Source of the DNA: Alteriqipengyuania bathyomarina_B
GTDB taxonomy: Bacteria; Pseudomonadota; Alphaproteobacteria; Sphingomonadales; Sphingomonadaceae
NCBI RefSeq assembly: GCF_038594605.1
Contig: NZ_JBCFZM010000003.1
Coordinates: 434,001-498,000 of the forward strand
Direction: 5' to 3'
DNA length: 64,000 nucleotides
Shown: piece by piece, positions 24,669-33,447 of the stretch
Layout of the letters: each line of letters opens with the position of its first letter
How positions within the stretch are numbered: position 1 is the first letter of the stretch
Notes under the pieces: model-generated
Told to the model about the DNA's origin: nothing
Database searches by the model: none
Seen by the model: the letters and a program-made list of their open reading frames with translations, nothing else
Program-made: the position numbers and the translations under genes

Positions 24669-25175
24669 CTACTTCTTGCGGCCGAAATCGACCGTGACGA
24701 CGTTCGAGCCGTCTTCGCTCTTCCCAACGGGTTCGCCAGCCGCCTGTTCCCCGCCATCATTGCCCGCAGGGTCCGGCTGGGCGGGGGCATCTTCGACCGC
24801 CGTGGCCTGGAACTGCAGCCCGAAATCGACCGCCGGGTCGACGAAGGCGGTGATCGCGGAGAAGGGCACGACGAGGTGCGAGGATATCTTGTTGAAGCTC
24901 AGCCCCACCGAAAAGCCGACCTCGGTAACGTTCAGATCCCAGAACTTGTTCTGGAGCACGATCGTCATCTCGTCCGGAAAACGCTCGCGCAAATGGTCGG
25001 GAATCTCGACGCCGGGAACGCCGGTCTTGAAAGTGATGTAGAAATGGTGGTTGCCGGGCAGGGTGCCGCCACCCGCTTCGATCTCTTCCAGCACGCTGCC
25101 GACCACGGCGCGCAGGGCTTCCTGCACGATCTGGTCGTAGGGGATCAGGCTATCGGGCGCATCGTCACTCATCAC
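24669..25175 (-). CDS. sspB: SspB-type ClpXP adaptor (alphaproteobacterial SspB)
   Basis: The 168-residue protein matches alphaproteobacterial SspB. It has IPYDQIVQEALRAVVGSVL, NHHFYITFKTGVPGVEIPDHLRERFPDEMTIVLQNKFWDL and FNKISSHLVVPFSAITAFVDPAVDFGLQF. A disordered acidic linker follows, then a short C-terminal ClpX-binding tail (VVTVDFGRKK). It delivers ssrA-tagged proteins to ClpXP. The length is normal. ATG at 25175 or the next codon is the start. Confidence 0.93.
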   Translation of the reverse strand: MMSDDAPDSLIPYDQIVQEALRAVVGSVLEEIEAGGGTLPGNHHFYITFKTGVPGVEIPDHLRERFPDEMTIVLQNKFWDLNVTEVGFSVGLSFNKISSHLVVPFSAITAFVDPAVDFGLQFQATAVEDAPAQPDPAGNDGGEQAAGEPVGKSEDGSNVVTVDFGRKK

Positions 25176-25309
25176 TCGCGATTAGGTGGCGGGGAGCGTC
25201 CGCCCGGTCAAGCGTAGATTGCGGCCAAGCACGCAATGCGGCGTTCGCGGCGACGCCCGGCGCGCAGAATGCTTGCACGAGCGCGTGGGGGGCGATAGCG
25301 CGCTCGCCC

Positions 25310-25903
25310 ATGCGAACAGGTCTTATCGAGCGGGATACCGCGGAAACCCGCATCCGCGTGGGCGTCAACCTCGACGGGACGGGCACCTACGACGTCCATA
25401 CCGGAATCGGCTTCCTCGATCACATGGTGGAGCAGTTCTCCCGCCATTCGCTGATCGACGTCGAAATGCGCGTCGATGGCGACCTGCATGTGGACCAGCA
25501 CCACACGACCGAGGACAGCGCGATCGCGCTGGGCCAGGCGATTGCCGATGCGCTGGGCGACAAGGGCGGGATCGCGCGCTACGGCCAGGCTTACTCGCCG
25601 ATGGACGAGACGCTGGCGCGCGTGGCGCTCGATATCTCGGGGCGGCCTTACTGCGTGTGGCGCGCCGGTTTCAGTCAGACGAAGCTGGGCGAATGGGATA
25701 CCGAGCTGATCGAGCACTGGTTCCAGTCCGTCTCGCAGACTGCCGGGATCACGCTCCACATCGAACTGCTTTACGGTTCGAACAATCACCATATCTGCGA
25801 AGCGATCTACAAGGGCTTCGCGCGTGCCATGCGGAAAGCGGTCGAGATCGACCCGCGCAAGGGCGGGGCGGTGCCGAGCACCAAGGGGATTCTTGGTGGG
25901 TGA
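25310..25903 (+). CDS. hisB: Imidazoleglycerol-phosphate dehydratase
   Basis: The 197-residue enzyme carries out step 6 of histidine synthesis. Signature blocks are GIGFLDHMVEQFSRHSLIDV, VDQHHTTEDSAIALGQA and GSNNHHICEAIYKGFARA, which hold the His residues that bind manganese. It is the monofunctional dehydratase, without the HAD phosphatase domain fused in enterobacteria. It is the first gene of the his operon and its stop overlaps hisH by eight bases. Confidence 0.98.
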   Translation: MRTGLIERDTAETRIRVGVNLDGTGTYDVHTGIGFLDHMVEQFSRHSLIDVEMRVDGDLHVDQHHTTEDSAIALGQAIADALGDKGGIARYGQAYSPMDETLARVALDISGRPYCVWRAGFSQTKLGEWDTELIEHWFQSVSQTAGITLHIELLYGSNNHHICEAIYKGFARAMRKAVEIDPRKGGAVPSTKGILGG

Positions 25904-26513
25904 GACTGTCGCGCTGATCGATTACGGCGCGGGCAACCTGCATTCGGTCGAGAACGCGCTGAGGCGCGTCGGTGCCGACGTGGCTCTGGTCGCCGATGCC
26001 GGGGCTTTGGCGCGCGCCGAGCGGATCGTGCTCCCCGGAGTCGGCGCCTTTGGTGCGTGCTACAATGGCCTCGCAAGCCTGCCGGGCATGATCGAGGCGC
26101 TGGAGAGCAGGGTGCTGCGCGATGGCGTGCCCTTCCTCGGGATCTGTGTGGGCATGCAATTGCTGGCCGACCGAGGATTGGAGCATGGTGAGACGCCGGG
26201 GCTCGGCTGGATTGGCGGCGATGTCCGCGCGCTGGAGCCGTCCGAACATGTCAAAGTCCCGCATATGGGCTGGAACGATGTGGTCGTGGCCGACGATGCG
26301 TCTGGCCTGATCCATCCGGGCGAGGCCTATTTCCTCCATTCCTACGCCTTCGATGGCGCGAGCAACGCCCATATCGCTGCGCGCACCGACCACGGCGGAT
26401 CGGTGACGGCGGCGGTGGCGCGCGACAATATCCTCGGGGTGCAGTTCCATCCCGAGAAGAGCCAGGCCTATGGGCTGGCATTGCTGGAGAGGTTTTTGAA
26501 GTGGAAGCCGTAA
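25896..26513 (+). CDS. hisH: Imidazole glycerol phosphate synthase, glutaminase subunit
   Basis: The 205-residue class I glutamine amidotransferase supplies ammonia to HisF. The nucleophile is Cys84 in FLGICVGMQLL, with His185 and Glu187 in FHPEKS completing the triad. The GTG start at 25896 sits inside the end of hisB, indicating translational coupling. TTG one codon earlier is the only alternative. A palindromic repeat separates it from hisA. Confidence 0.97.
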   Translation: MGETVALIDYGAGNLHSVENALRRVGADVALVADAGALARAERIVLPGVGAFGACYNGLASLPGMIEALESRVLRDGVPFLGICVGMQLLADRGLEHGETPGLGWIGGDVRALEPSEHVKVPHMGWNDVVVADDASGLIHPGEAYFLHSYAFDGASNAHIAARTDHGGSVTAAVARDNILGVQFHPEKSQAYGLALLERFLKWKP

Positions 26514-26516
26514 TCT

Positions 26517-26612
26517 CCCCCTCACCAAGCTCCGCAAGCCGCTGGCGCGGCAAGCTGCGCTATCCTCTCCCGCAAGGGGAGAGGAGGAGTGCGGTAGCCG
26601 CAATTGGAGAGG
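26517..26612. repeat. Palindromic element inserted between hisH and hisA
   Basis: A strong hairpin CCTCTCCC/GGGGAGAGG (26564-26571 with 26576-26584) is flanked by imperfect outer arms (CCCCTCACCAA near 26517 and TTGGAGAGGGG near 26602). It occupies nearly all of the 109-base gap within the his operon and may affect mRNA stability or expression of the distal genes. Confidence 0.65.
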
Positions 26613-26622
26613 GGTTCGCAAC

Positions 26623-27351
26623 ATGATCATCTTCCCCGCGATCGATCTAAAGGGCGGCCAAGTCGTCCGCCTCGCCGAGGGCGATATGGACCGCGCGACC
26701 GTCTATGGCGACGATCCGGGCGAACAGGCCGCGCTCTTCGCCATGGCCGGCGCGAGCTGGCTGCACGTGGTCGACCTCGACGGAGCTTTCGCGGGCGAGC
26801 CGGTCAATGCCCACGCGGTCGAGACCATCCTGCGCCGGTTCCCCGGCAAGGTGCAGCTGGGCGGCGGCATCCGCGCGCGCGAGGGCGCGGAGCGTTGGCT
26901 GGAATTGGGCGTGGCGCGCGTCGTGATCGGCACTGCGGCGCTCAAGGACCCCGAACTGGTCAAGGCACTGGCGAAGGATCACCCGGGCCGCGTGGTGGTC
27001 GCAGTCGACGCGCGCGACGGAATGGTCGCGACCGAGGGCTGGGCGAGCGTCTCGGACTTGCCCGTAGAGGATCTGGCGCGCCGGTTCGAGGATGCGGGCG
27101 TCGCCGCGCTGCTGTTCACCGATATCGGGCGCGACGGGCTGCTCAAAGGTTGCAATGTCGAGGCGACCTTGGCGCTGGCCAGGGCGCAATCGCTGCCGGT
27201 GATCGCCAGCGGCGGGGTCGCGGGGCTCGAGGATATCCGTGCGCTCGCCCCGCATGCCAAGGACGGCATCGAGGGCGTGATTACCGGCCGTGCGCTCTAC
27301 GACGGACGGCTCGATCTGGCTGAGGCTCTGCGCGAGGGGGCGGGGGAGTGA
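26623..27351 (+). CDS. hisA: Phosphoribosylformimino-5-aminoimidazole carboxamide ribotide isomerase
   Basis: The 242-residue TIM-barrel enzyme isomerises ProFAR to PRFAR. It has FPAIDLKGGQVVRLAEGDM (catalytic Asp near residue 7), WLHVVDLDGAFAG, VQLGGGIRARE, TDIGRDGLLKGCN (second Asp) and PVIASGGVAGLEDI. The length is standard. Its stop overlaps the GTG of the next small gene (GTGA), so that gene is coupled to it. Confidence 0.98.
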   Translation: MIIFPAIDLKGGQVVRLAEGDMDRATVYGDDPGEQAALFAMAGASWLHVVDLDGAFAGEPVNAHAVETILRRFPGKVQLGGGIRAREGAERWLELGVARVVIGTAALKDPELVKALAKDHPGRVVVAVDARDGMVATEGWASVSDLPVEDLARRFEDAGVAALLFTDIGRDGLLKGCNVEATLALARAQSLPVIASGGVAGLEDIRALAPHAKDGIEGVITGRALYDGRLDLAEALREGAGE

Positions 27352-27551
27352 TTATCGCCTATATCGTCTGCACCGCCGTCCTCGCGCTTTGTGCACTGCA
27401 GATCGTGCAAGCCTTGCGCACCGGGAAGGTGGGCTTCGTCTTCGGACCGGAGCGACGGACCAGAGAAGACAATCCCAGGATATTCTGGAGTGTCGTTGCC
27501 TTCTGGATACTGGTGATTGCCTATTTCCTGTACCGGATGGCCACCCTGTGA
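27348..27551 (+). CDS. Small two-helix membrane protein inside the his operon (copy 1)
   Basis: The 67-residue ORF begins at a GTG that overlaps the hisA stop. It has two membrane segments (about residues 2-20 and 46-63) joined by a charged loop with RTGKVGFVFGPERR and REDNPRIFW. The loop and second helix resemble those of the next gene, pointing to a tandem duplication. It is not a known histidine enzyme. Its place between hisA and hisF may be accidental or functional. Confidence 0.7.
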   Translation: MIIAYIVCTAVLALCALQIVQALRTGKVGFVFGPERRTREDNPRIFWSVVAFWILVIAYFLYRMATL

Positions 27552-27820
27552 CCATCGCCGATATCGCCATCATCGCCACCTTCGTGATGCTGGTCGTCGC
27601 CGCGGTCGATGCGGTGCGGGGCAAGACTGCGCTCGGCAAATTCCAGCTGAGCAAGAAGGACGACGACCCGAGCCGTTTCTGGTTCGCGATCGTGCTCTAT
27701 ATCAACATGGCGTTCGGCCTGTTCTGGCTCGCAGGCCAGGTGCCTCAGGCAGCGCCTGAACCGGCACCCGAGCCGAAAGACGATCGACCCACCATGACCA
27801 TCACGATACCCGAAGCATGA
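27548..27820 (+). CDS. Small two-helix membrane protein inside the his operon (copy 2)
   Basis: The 90-residue ORF begins at a GTG overlapping the previous stop and ends by overlapping the hisF start. It has two membrane segments (about residues 5-21 and 49-66), a loop with AVRGKTALGKFQLSKKDDDPSRFWF, and a Pro-rich tail. The DxPSRFW then hydrophobic pattern parallels EDNPRIFW of copy 1. The tight overlaps on both sides mean it is translated with hisA and hisF. Function is unknown. Confidence 0.72.
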   Translation: MTIADIAIIATFVMLVVAAVDAVRGKTALGKFQLSKKDDDPSRFWFAIVLYINMAFGLFWLAGQVPQAAPEPAPEPKDDRPTMTITIPEA

Positions 27821-28605
27821 CCGTCCGTATCCGCGTCATCCCCTGTCTCGACGTGGCCGAGGGCCGCGTGGTCAAAGGCGTCAACTTCGTCGATCTGCGC
27901 GATGCGGGCGATCCGGTGGAGCAGGCGCATGCCTACGACCTCGCGGGGGCGGACGAGCTGTGCTTCCTCGACATTTCCGCCAGCCACGAAGGGCGCGCGA
28001 CGCTGGCCGATATTGTCCGCCGCACCGCCGAAGTCTGCTTCATGCCGCTGACCGTGGGAGGCGGCGTGCGTAGCGCGGAGGATGCGCGCGCATTGCTGCT
28101 GGCAGGCGCAGACAAGGTCGCGATCAACTCCGCGGCCGTGGCGCGGCCCGAACTGGTCGACGACATCGCGCAGCGCATGGGCAGCCAGTGCGTGGTGGCG
28201 AGCGTGGATGCGAGGCTGAACGAGCGTGGCCGCTACGAGATCTTCACCCATGGCGGCCGCCGCGCGACCGGGATCGACGCGCTCGACCATGCCACCAGGC
28301 TGGCAAAGCTGGGCGCGGGCGAACTGCTCGTCACCTCGATGGATCGCGACGGCACGAAGGACGGCTACGACCTCGACCTGACGCGGATGATCGCCGACGC
28401 GGTCAATGTGCCCGTGGTCGCCAGCGGCGGGGTCGGCACGCTCGACCACATGGTTACCGGTGTGCGCGAAGGCCACGCCAGTGCCGTGCTCGCCGCCAGC
28501 ATCTTCCATTTCGGCCAGCACACCATTGCCGAGGCGCAGGATGCGCTGCGCGCGGCAGGCTTGCCAGCCCGCCATCCGGAACCCTACGCTGGCACGCGCG
28601 GTTGA
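27817..28605 (+). CDS. hisF: Imidazole glycerol phosphate synthase, cyclase subunit
   Basis: The 262-residue TIM-barrel cyclase uses ammonia from HisH to form IGP and AICAR. Signature blocks are RVIPCLDVAEGRVVKGVNFVDLRDAGDP (catalytic Asp near residue 11), ELCFLDISASHEGR, LTVGGGVRSAEDA, SMDRDGTKDGYDLDLTR and VASGGVGTLDH. The length is standard. The start overlaps the small membrane gene by four bases. Confidence 0.98.
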   Translation: MTVRIRVIPCLDVAEGRVVKGVNFVDLRDAGDPVEQAHAYDLAGADELCFLDISASHEGRATLADIVRRTAEVCFMPLTVGGGVRSAEDARALLLAGADKVAINSAAVARPELVDDIAQRMGSQCVVASVDARLNERGRYEIFTHGGRRATGIDALDHATRLAKLGAGELLVTSMDRDGTKDGYDLDLTRMIADAVNVPVVASGGVGTLDHMVTGVREGHASAVLAASIFHFGQHTIAEAQDALRAAGLPARHPEPYAGTRG

Positions 28606-28640
28606 GCCGTCACGCCTAAAGCAGAAAGAGACCGCAACGC

Positions 28641-28979
28641 ATGGAAACTCTCGCCCGCCTCGAACAGGTGATCCAGCAGCGTCGCAAATGCGACCCGGAA
28701 ACCAGCTATGTCGCACACCTGCGGCGGCAAGGCCGACAATGCATGGCGCAAAAGCTGGGCGAGGAAGCGGTCGAGGCGGTGGTCGCCTCGCTTGCCGGTA
28801 GCGACGAGGAACTGGTGGGCGAATCCGCCGACCTGCTGTTTCACCTGATGGTCCTGCTGGCCGACCGCGAGATCGCGCTCGCCGATGTGTTCGCCGAACT
28901 CGACCGGCGCGAGGGTATTTCGGGGATCGAGGAAAAAGCGAGCCGGTCGCAAGTTGGGGAAACCAGCAATGCCGATTGA
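28641..28979 (+). CDS. hisE: Phosphoribosyl-ATP pyrophosphohydrolase
   Basis: The 112-residue enzyme hydrolyses PR-ATP to PR-AMP in step 2 of the pathway. It has LARLEQVIQQRRKCDPETSYVAHL, then KLGEEAVEAVVASLAGSDEELVGESADLLFHLMVLLAD, the all-alpha NTP-PPase motif with metal-binding Glu residues. The stop overlaps the HIT gene by 11 bases. hisI is not in this segment. Confidence 0.96.
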   Translation: METLARLEQVIQQRRKCDPETSYVAHLRRQGRQCMAQKLGEEAVEAVVASLAGSDEELVGESADLLFHLMVLLADREIALADVFAELDRREGISGIEEKASRSQVGETSNAD

Positions 28980-29343
28980 TCCGACCGCGCCCTACGACGA
29001 CGACAATATCTTCGCGAAGATCCTGCGCGGCGAAATCCCTTCATCCAAGGTCTACGAGGATGAGTGGGCGATCGCGTTCGAGGATATCAATCCGCAGGCC
29101 GAGATCCATACGCTGGTGGTGCCCAAGGGCCGGTATGTCAGCTGGGACGATTTTTCGGCCCAGGCCCCGGACGAAGAGATCGCCGGTTTCGTCCGCGCGG
29201 TGGGCAAGGTCGCGCGTGCGAAGGGCCTTGTCGAGCCGGGCTATCGCCTGCTCGCCAATGTGGGCGAGAATGGCGGTCAGGAAGTGCCGCACCTGCATGT
29301 CCACCTGTTCGGCGGGCAGAAGCTGGGCCGGATGATCGGCTGA
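28969..29343 (+). CDS. HIT family nucleotide hydrolase (HINT-like)
   Basis: The 124-residue protein starts at the ATG at 28969 within hisE. It has NIFAKILRGEIPSSKVYED, AFEDINPQAEIHTLVVPK and the catalytic triad HLHVHLFGGQKLGRM near the C-terminus, the HxHxH motif of HINT proteins. Such enzymes hydrolyse AMP-linked phosphoramidates. Being the last his-operon gene is common in alphaproteobacteria. Confidence 0.95.
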   Translation: MPIDPTAPYDDDNIFAKILRGEIPSSKVYEDEWAIAFEDINPQAEIHTLVVPKGRYVSWDDFSAQAPDEEIAGFVRAVGKVARAKGLVEPGYRLLANVGENGGQEVPHLHVHLFGGQKLGRMIG

Positions 29344-29452
29344 TTATCCGCCGTTTCCTGACACGCAGCGCGGTGAAACGCTCCCGCTGTGCGACAGGGG
29401 CACCGTTTGTGATTGCCGCCGCGAGTCGCTTTGCCGTAAAGGCGCGGGGCCT

Positions 29453-29935
29453 ATGACCGATGCATCCGATCCTGTTGCCCCGCACCCTCCCGGCGGCGTC
29501 TTCGACGGCACTACGCATCTCTATGCGGTGCGGGTCTATTACGAAGATACCGACCTTTCCGGCATCGTTTATCACGCCAATTACCTGCGCTGGTTCGAAC
29601 GCGCCCGGTCCGATGTCCTGCGCATGCTGGAGATCGATCAGCGCGCGGCCATCGAGGCGGGAGAGGGCGCCTATGCCGTTGCCGATGTGCAATTGCGGTA
29701 CATCCGGCCCGCGCTGCTGGATGACGACGTCGTCATTCATACACGATGCAGCGAATTGCGCGCAGCAAGCGTGCGGATGGAACAGGAAGCGAAGCGCAAT
29801 GGGGAGACGATCTGCACCGCGCAGCTGCGCGTCGGCTTCGTCGCCCCCAATGGCCGCCCGCGCCGCCAGCCCGAGGCATGGCGCGAAGCTTTCACCAGAA
29901 TTCTCGATACTCGTCCTCTTGGGGAGCCTGCCTGA
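29453..29935 (+). CDS. ybgC: Tol-Pal system-associated acyl-CoA thioesterase
   Basis: The 160-residue hot-dog fold protein shows VYYEDTDLSGIVYHANYLRWFERAR, where the Asp is the catalytic residue, followed by YAVADVQLRYIRPALLDD. It hydrolyses acyl-CoA in the cytoplasm and is usually the first gene of the tol cluster. tolQ follows at once with no gap after its stop. Confidence 0.95.
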   Translation: MTDASDPVAPHPPGGVFDGTTHLYAVRVYYEDTDLSGIVYHANYLRWFERARSDVLRMLEIDQRAAIEAGEGAYAVADVQLRYIRPALLDDDVVIHTRCSELRAASVRMEQEAKRNGETICTAQLRVGFVAPNGRPRRQPEAWREAFTRILDTRPLGEPA

Positions 29936-30655
29936 ATGATCTTCCTCGACCTGCTTGCCGCAGCCACGCCCCCGTCCATGCCCGCCGCGCCGACCCGGCT
30001 GGAGCCGGTGGAGCTGTTCCTCGATGCCGACATCGTCGTCCAGGCGGTGATGGCGGGCCTCGTGCTGGCGTCGATCTGGAGCTGGATGATCATCATCTCC
30101 TTCGCGTTCAAGATGCGCGGCGCGAAATCCCGCGCGCGCAAGTTCGAGCAGGATTTCTGGGCCTCGGAAAATTACGAGGAAACGCTCGACGCCTATCGCA
30201 ACCGCGACGTCGCGCCTGCGCGGATCGCGTGGGCCGCCATCACCGAATGGAAAAAGTCGACCAAGGGCGGCGTGAAGGACGTGCGCGGCGCGCAGGGCCG
30301 GATCGCAGGCGTGATGGACAGCCACGTCGCCGAAGAGGCGGACCGGCTGGCAGGACGGCTGAATTTCCTCGCGACGCTCGGCTCGGTGGCGCCCTTCGTG
30401 GGCCTGTTCGGCACCGTCTGGGGCATCATGAACAGCTTCTTCCAGATCGGCGCGCAGCAGAACTCCTCACTCGCGGTGGTCGCACCGGGGATTTCGGAGG
30501 CGCTGTTCGCCACCGCGATCGGCCTGTTCGCCGCCATTCCGGCGGTCATCGCCTACAACCGCTTCAGCAACAGCGTGAACAGCTACGAGGCGATCCTCCA
30601 GCGCTTCGCCGACCGGTTCAACGCGAACCTCGGCCGCGAGCTGGAGCGCGTCTGA
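29936..30655 (+). CDS. tolQ: TolQ, proton-channel subunit of the Tol-Pal complex
   Basis: The 239-residue inner-membrane protein belongs to the MotA/TolQ/ExbB family. It has an N-terminal periplasmic part, a first membrane segment near residues 37-60 (VVQAVMAGLVLASIWSW), a long cytoplasmic loop, and two further segments (FLATLGSVAPFVGLFGTVWGIMNSF and AIGLFAAIPAVIAYNRF). With TolR it uses proton motive force to energise TolA during outer-membrane constriction at division. Confidence 0.97.
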   Translation: MIFLDLLAAATPPSMPAAPTRLEPVELFLDADIVVQAVMAGLVLASIWSWMIIISFAFKMRGAKSRARKFEQDFWASENYEETLDAYRNRDVAPARIAWAAITEWKKSTKGGVKDVRGAQGRIAGVMDSHVAEEADRLAGRLNFLATLGSVAPFVGLFGTVWGIMNSFFQIGAQQNSSLAVVAPGISEALFATAIGLFAAIPAVIAYNRFSNSVNSYEAILQRFADRFNANLGRELERV

Positions 30656-30656
30656 A

Positions 30657-31100
<444 letters not shown>

Positions 31101-31112
31101 CGCCTCGGATCG

Positions 31113-31946
31113 ATGCAAGCGAACCGCTCTTTTGGCCTCGATGCCGCCGCGCTGATCATCGCCGGGCTGCTGCACGTCGCGCTGGTCGCAGTGCTGTTGC
31201 TGCAAGGGGCGACGCGCGAGCCGATGCCCGAACCGACGCGGATCACCGTCAACTTCGCGGAAGAGGTCGGGATGACCTCCACCGCGCCCGATCCGGTAAG
31301 CGAATCGCGGGCCTCGACCGCGCCCGAGCTGGGCGACAGTGCGCCGCCGCCGATCGAATATGCGCCGCCGCCGCCACTCCCGCAGCCGACCAGCGCGCCT
31401 GCACCCCAGCCGCGCCCGGCTCCACGCGCGACCAGCCGCCCCGAACCGCGCCAGACCACGCGCACGGCTCCGCCGCAGCGCCGCCAAGAACGCGCGACGT
31501 CCACACCCGCGCCAGCGCCCGCACAGCGTCCCTCCCGCAACCCGGGCGCTTCGCGCGAATTCGAAAAGGCCTTCGACGGGGCGGGCGATTCCACCAGCAC
31601 CAGCGAAACGCGTACCCCCGCCTCGCAGATCGGCGCGAGCGCGCGCGCCAGTATCGCAGCGGCGATCTCGCGCCAGCTCAAGCCGCACTGGTCCCCGCCG
31701 AGCGGCCCCGATGCCGAGAAGATCGTCAGTGTGATTGCCTGGCGGATGAACGAGGACGGGTCGCTCTCCGGGCGTCCGCGCCTCGTGCGTCAGACCGGGG
31801 TCAACGACACCAATCGCGCGCAGGCGGAACGCCATGCCGAACAGGCCATTCGGGCTGTTCAGCTGGCAGCTCCCTTCGATTTGCCACCCGAATACTATAA
31901 CGCGTGGAAAAACGTTTCCGCATTCAGCTTCGACTGGAATTTGTGA
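31113..31946 (+). CDS. tolA: TolA-type cell envelope protein
   Basis: The 277-residue protein has one N-terminal membrane anchor (ALIIAGLLHVALVAVLLL). A long Pro/Arg/Thr-rich linker follows (about residues 60-155), then a C-terminal domain with IAAAISRQLKPHWSPPSGPDAEKIVSVIAWRMNEDGSL, the fold shared with TonB/TolA C-termini. It spans the periplasm to reach Pal and TolB. The linker is Pro-rich rather than the Ala/Lys coiled coil of enterobacterial TolA. Position in the cluster makes TolA the best call. Confidence 0.93.
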   Translation: MQANRSFGLDAAALIIAGLLHVALVAVLLLQGATREPMPEPTRITVNFAEEVGMTSTAPDPVSESRASTAPELGDSAPPPIEYAPPPPLPQPTSAPAPQPRPAPRATSRPEPRQTTRTAPPQRRQERATSTPAPAPAQRPSRNPGASREFEKAFDGAGDSTSTSETRTPASQIGASARASIAAAISRQLKPHWSPPSGPDAEKIVSVIAWRMNEDGSLSGRPRLVRQTGVNDTNRAQAERHAEQAIRAVQLAAPFDLPPEYYNAWKNVSAFSFDWNL

Positions 31947-31948
31947 TC

Positions 31949-33373
31949 ATGACCATTCGTCCGCTTTTCGCCTTTGCTCTTGCCGCGTTGTTGTCGGCGT
32001 TGCCGGCAGCCGCTTTCGCACAGAACGAGGATCTCGGCTCCGCGCCTCCGGCCGGTGGCGAGCTCGAGACGGTGCAGCCCGAAAGCAGCGAGGCCGACGA
32101 TGACGGCGGGCTGACCGGCTCGGTATCCTTCGAAGGCAGCCTCGACGACCTCTCGATCGCGATCCCCGCCTTCGCCGCAGAGCGCGACGTGGCGACCGCC
32201 GCCAACGCGCGCGGCACGGCGGCGCTGGGCGAAGAGCTGGCCCGCGTCGTCACCGCCGACCTGCAGAATAACGGCCTGTTCGATCCGACCGGCCCCGATG
32301 CGCTGCCGCGCCCGTCCTACCCGCAGATCACCGATCCGGTCTGGAGCCTGTGGAACCTGCGCCGCGCGGAAATGCTGGTCCATGGCTATGTCCGCCCCCG
32401 GGCCGACGGCAAGCTGATCGTCGGCTGCTATCTGTACGATGTCGCGCTGCAGGACGAGCTGGTCCGTTCGGGCTGGGTCGTCCCACCGTCCGACTGGCGG
32501 CGTGCAGCACACAAGTGCGCCGACCTCATCTATTCGCGGCTGACCGGCGAGAGCCCGTTCTTCGACAGCCGGATCGCCTATATCGCGGAGACCGGCCCCA
32601 AGGATAACCGCACCAAGCGGCTCGCCATCATGGACAGCGACGGCGCCAACCACCGGTTCATCACCACCGGCCGCGCGACTGCGCTCACCCCGCGCTATTC
32701 GCCCGATTACCGCAAGCTGATGTACCTCAGCTATGTCGACGGCAATCCGCGCATCTACATCTACGACATCGGCACGGGTCGCCAGACGCTCGTCACCCAG
32801 AGCGAGAACCCGACCTTCGCCCCGCGCTGGAGCCCCGATGGGCGCTGGGTACTCTATTCGATGGCGGTCAACGGCAATACCGACATCTATCGCGTCTCCG
32901 CCAATGGCGGCGCGAGCGAGCGGCTGACCACGGCACCGGGTATCGACGTGGGCGGTTCGTATTCGCCCGACGGCAGCCGGATCGTATTCGAAAGCGACCG
33001 TTCGGGCGAACAGCAGATTTACATGATGAACGCCGACGGATCGAACCAGAAGCGGATCACCTTCTTCGGTGGTCGCGCGGCGACGCCCGAATGGAGCCCG
33101 CGCGGCGACCAGATCGCGTTCACCTTCATCCCCGGCGATTTCAACATCGCCACCATGAGCCCCGATGGTCGCAACTTCCGCAAGCTGACCGACGGCTGGC
33201 AGGACGAAGCGCCGACCTGGGCGCCCAATGGCCGCATCCTGCAGTTCTTCCGCACCGAACGGAACACCGGCCGCACCGCGATCTACCAGGTCGATCTGAC
33301 CGGCGACAATCTGCGCCGCCTGCCGACCCCGGTCGATGCTTCGGACCCTGCCTGGGGACCGATCCTGCCTTGA
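31949..33373 (+). CDS. tolB: TolB, periplasmic beta-propeller protein
   Basis: The 474-residue protein begins with a signal (MTIRPLFAFALAALLSALPAAAFAQ). An N-terminal domain is followed by a propeller with repeated blocks such as LTPRYSPDYRKLMYLSY, APRWSPDGRWVLYS, GSYSPDGSRIVFESDRSGEQQIY and TPEWSPRGDQIAFT. The ATG at 31949 is chosen over an in-frame ATG 45 bases upstream because the signal peptide starts there. It binds Pal and TolA. Confidence 0.97.
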   Translation: MTIRPLFAFALAALLSALPAAAFAQNEDLGSAPPAGGELETVQPESSEADDDGGLTGSVSFEGSLDDLSIAIPAFAAERDVATAANARGTAALGEELARVVTADLQNNGLFDPTGPDALPRPSYPQITDPVWSLWNLRRAEMLVHGYVRPRADGKLIVGCYLYDVALQDELVRSGWVVPPSDWRRAAHKCADLIYSRLTGESPFFDSRIAYIAETGPKDNRTKRLAIMDSDGANHRFITTGRATALTPRYSPDYRKLMYLSYVDGNPRIYIYDIGTGRQTLVTQSENPTFAPRWSPDGRWVLYSMAVNGNTDIYRVSANGGASERLTTAPGIDVGGSYSPDGSRIVFESDRSGEQQIYMMNADGSNQKRITFFGGRAATPEWSPRGDQIAFTFIPGDFNIATMSPDGRNFRKLTDGWQDEAPTWAPNGRILQFFRTERNTGRTAIYQVDLTGDNLRRLPTPVDASDPAWGPILP

Positions 33374-33447
33374 GACGTTATCGAATTACGCCTTGATTTC
33401 GTGGGGTCGCACCGACGAATGGTAAGCAATCTTGTGAGGAGAGACCT

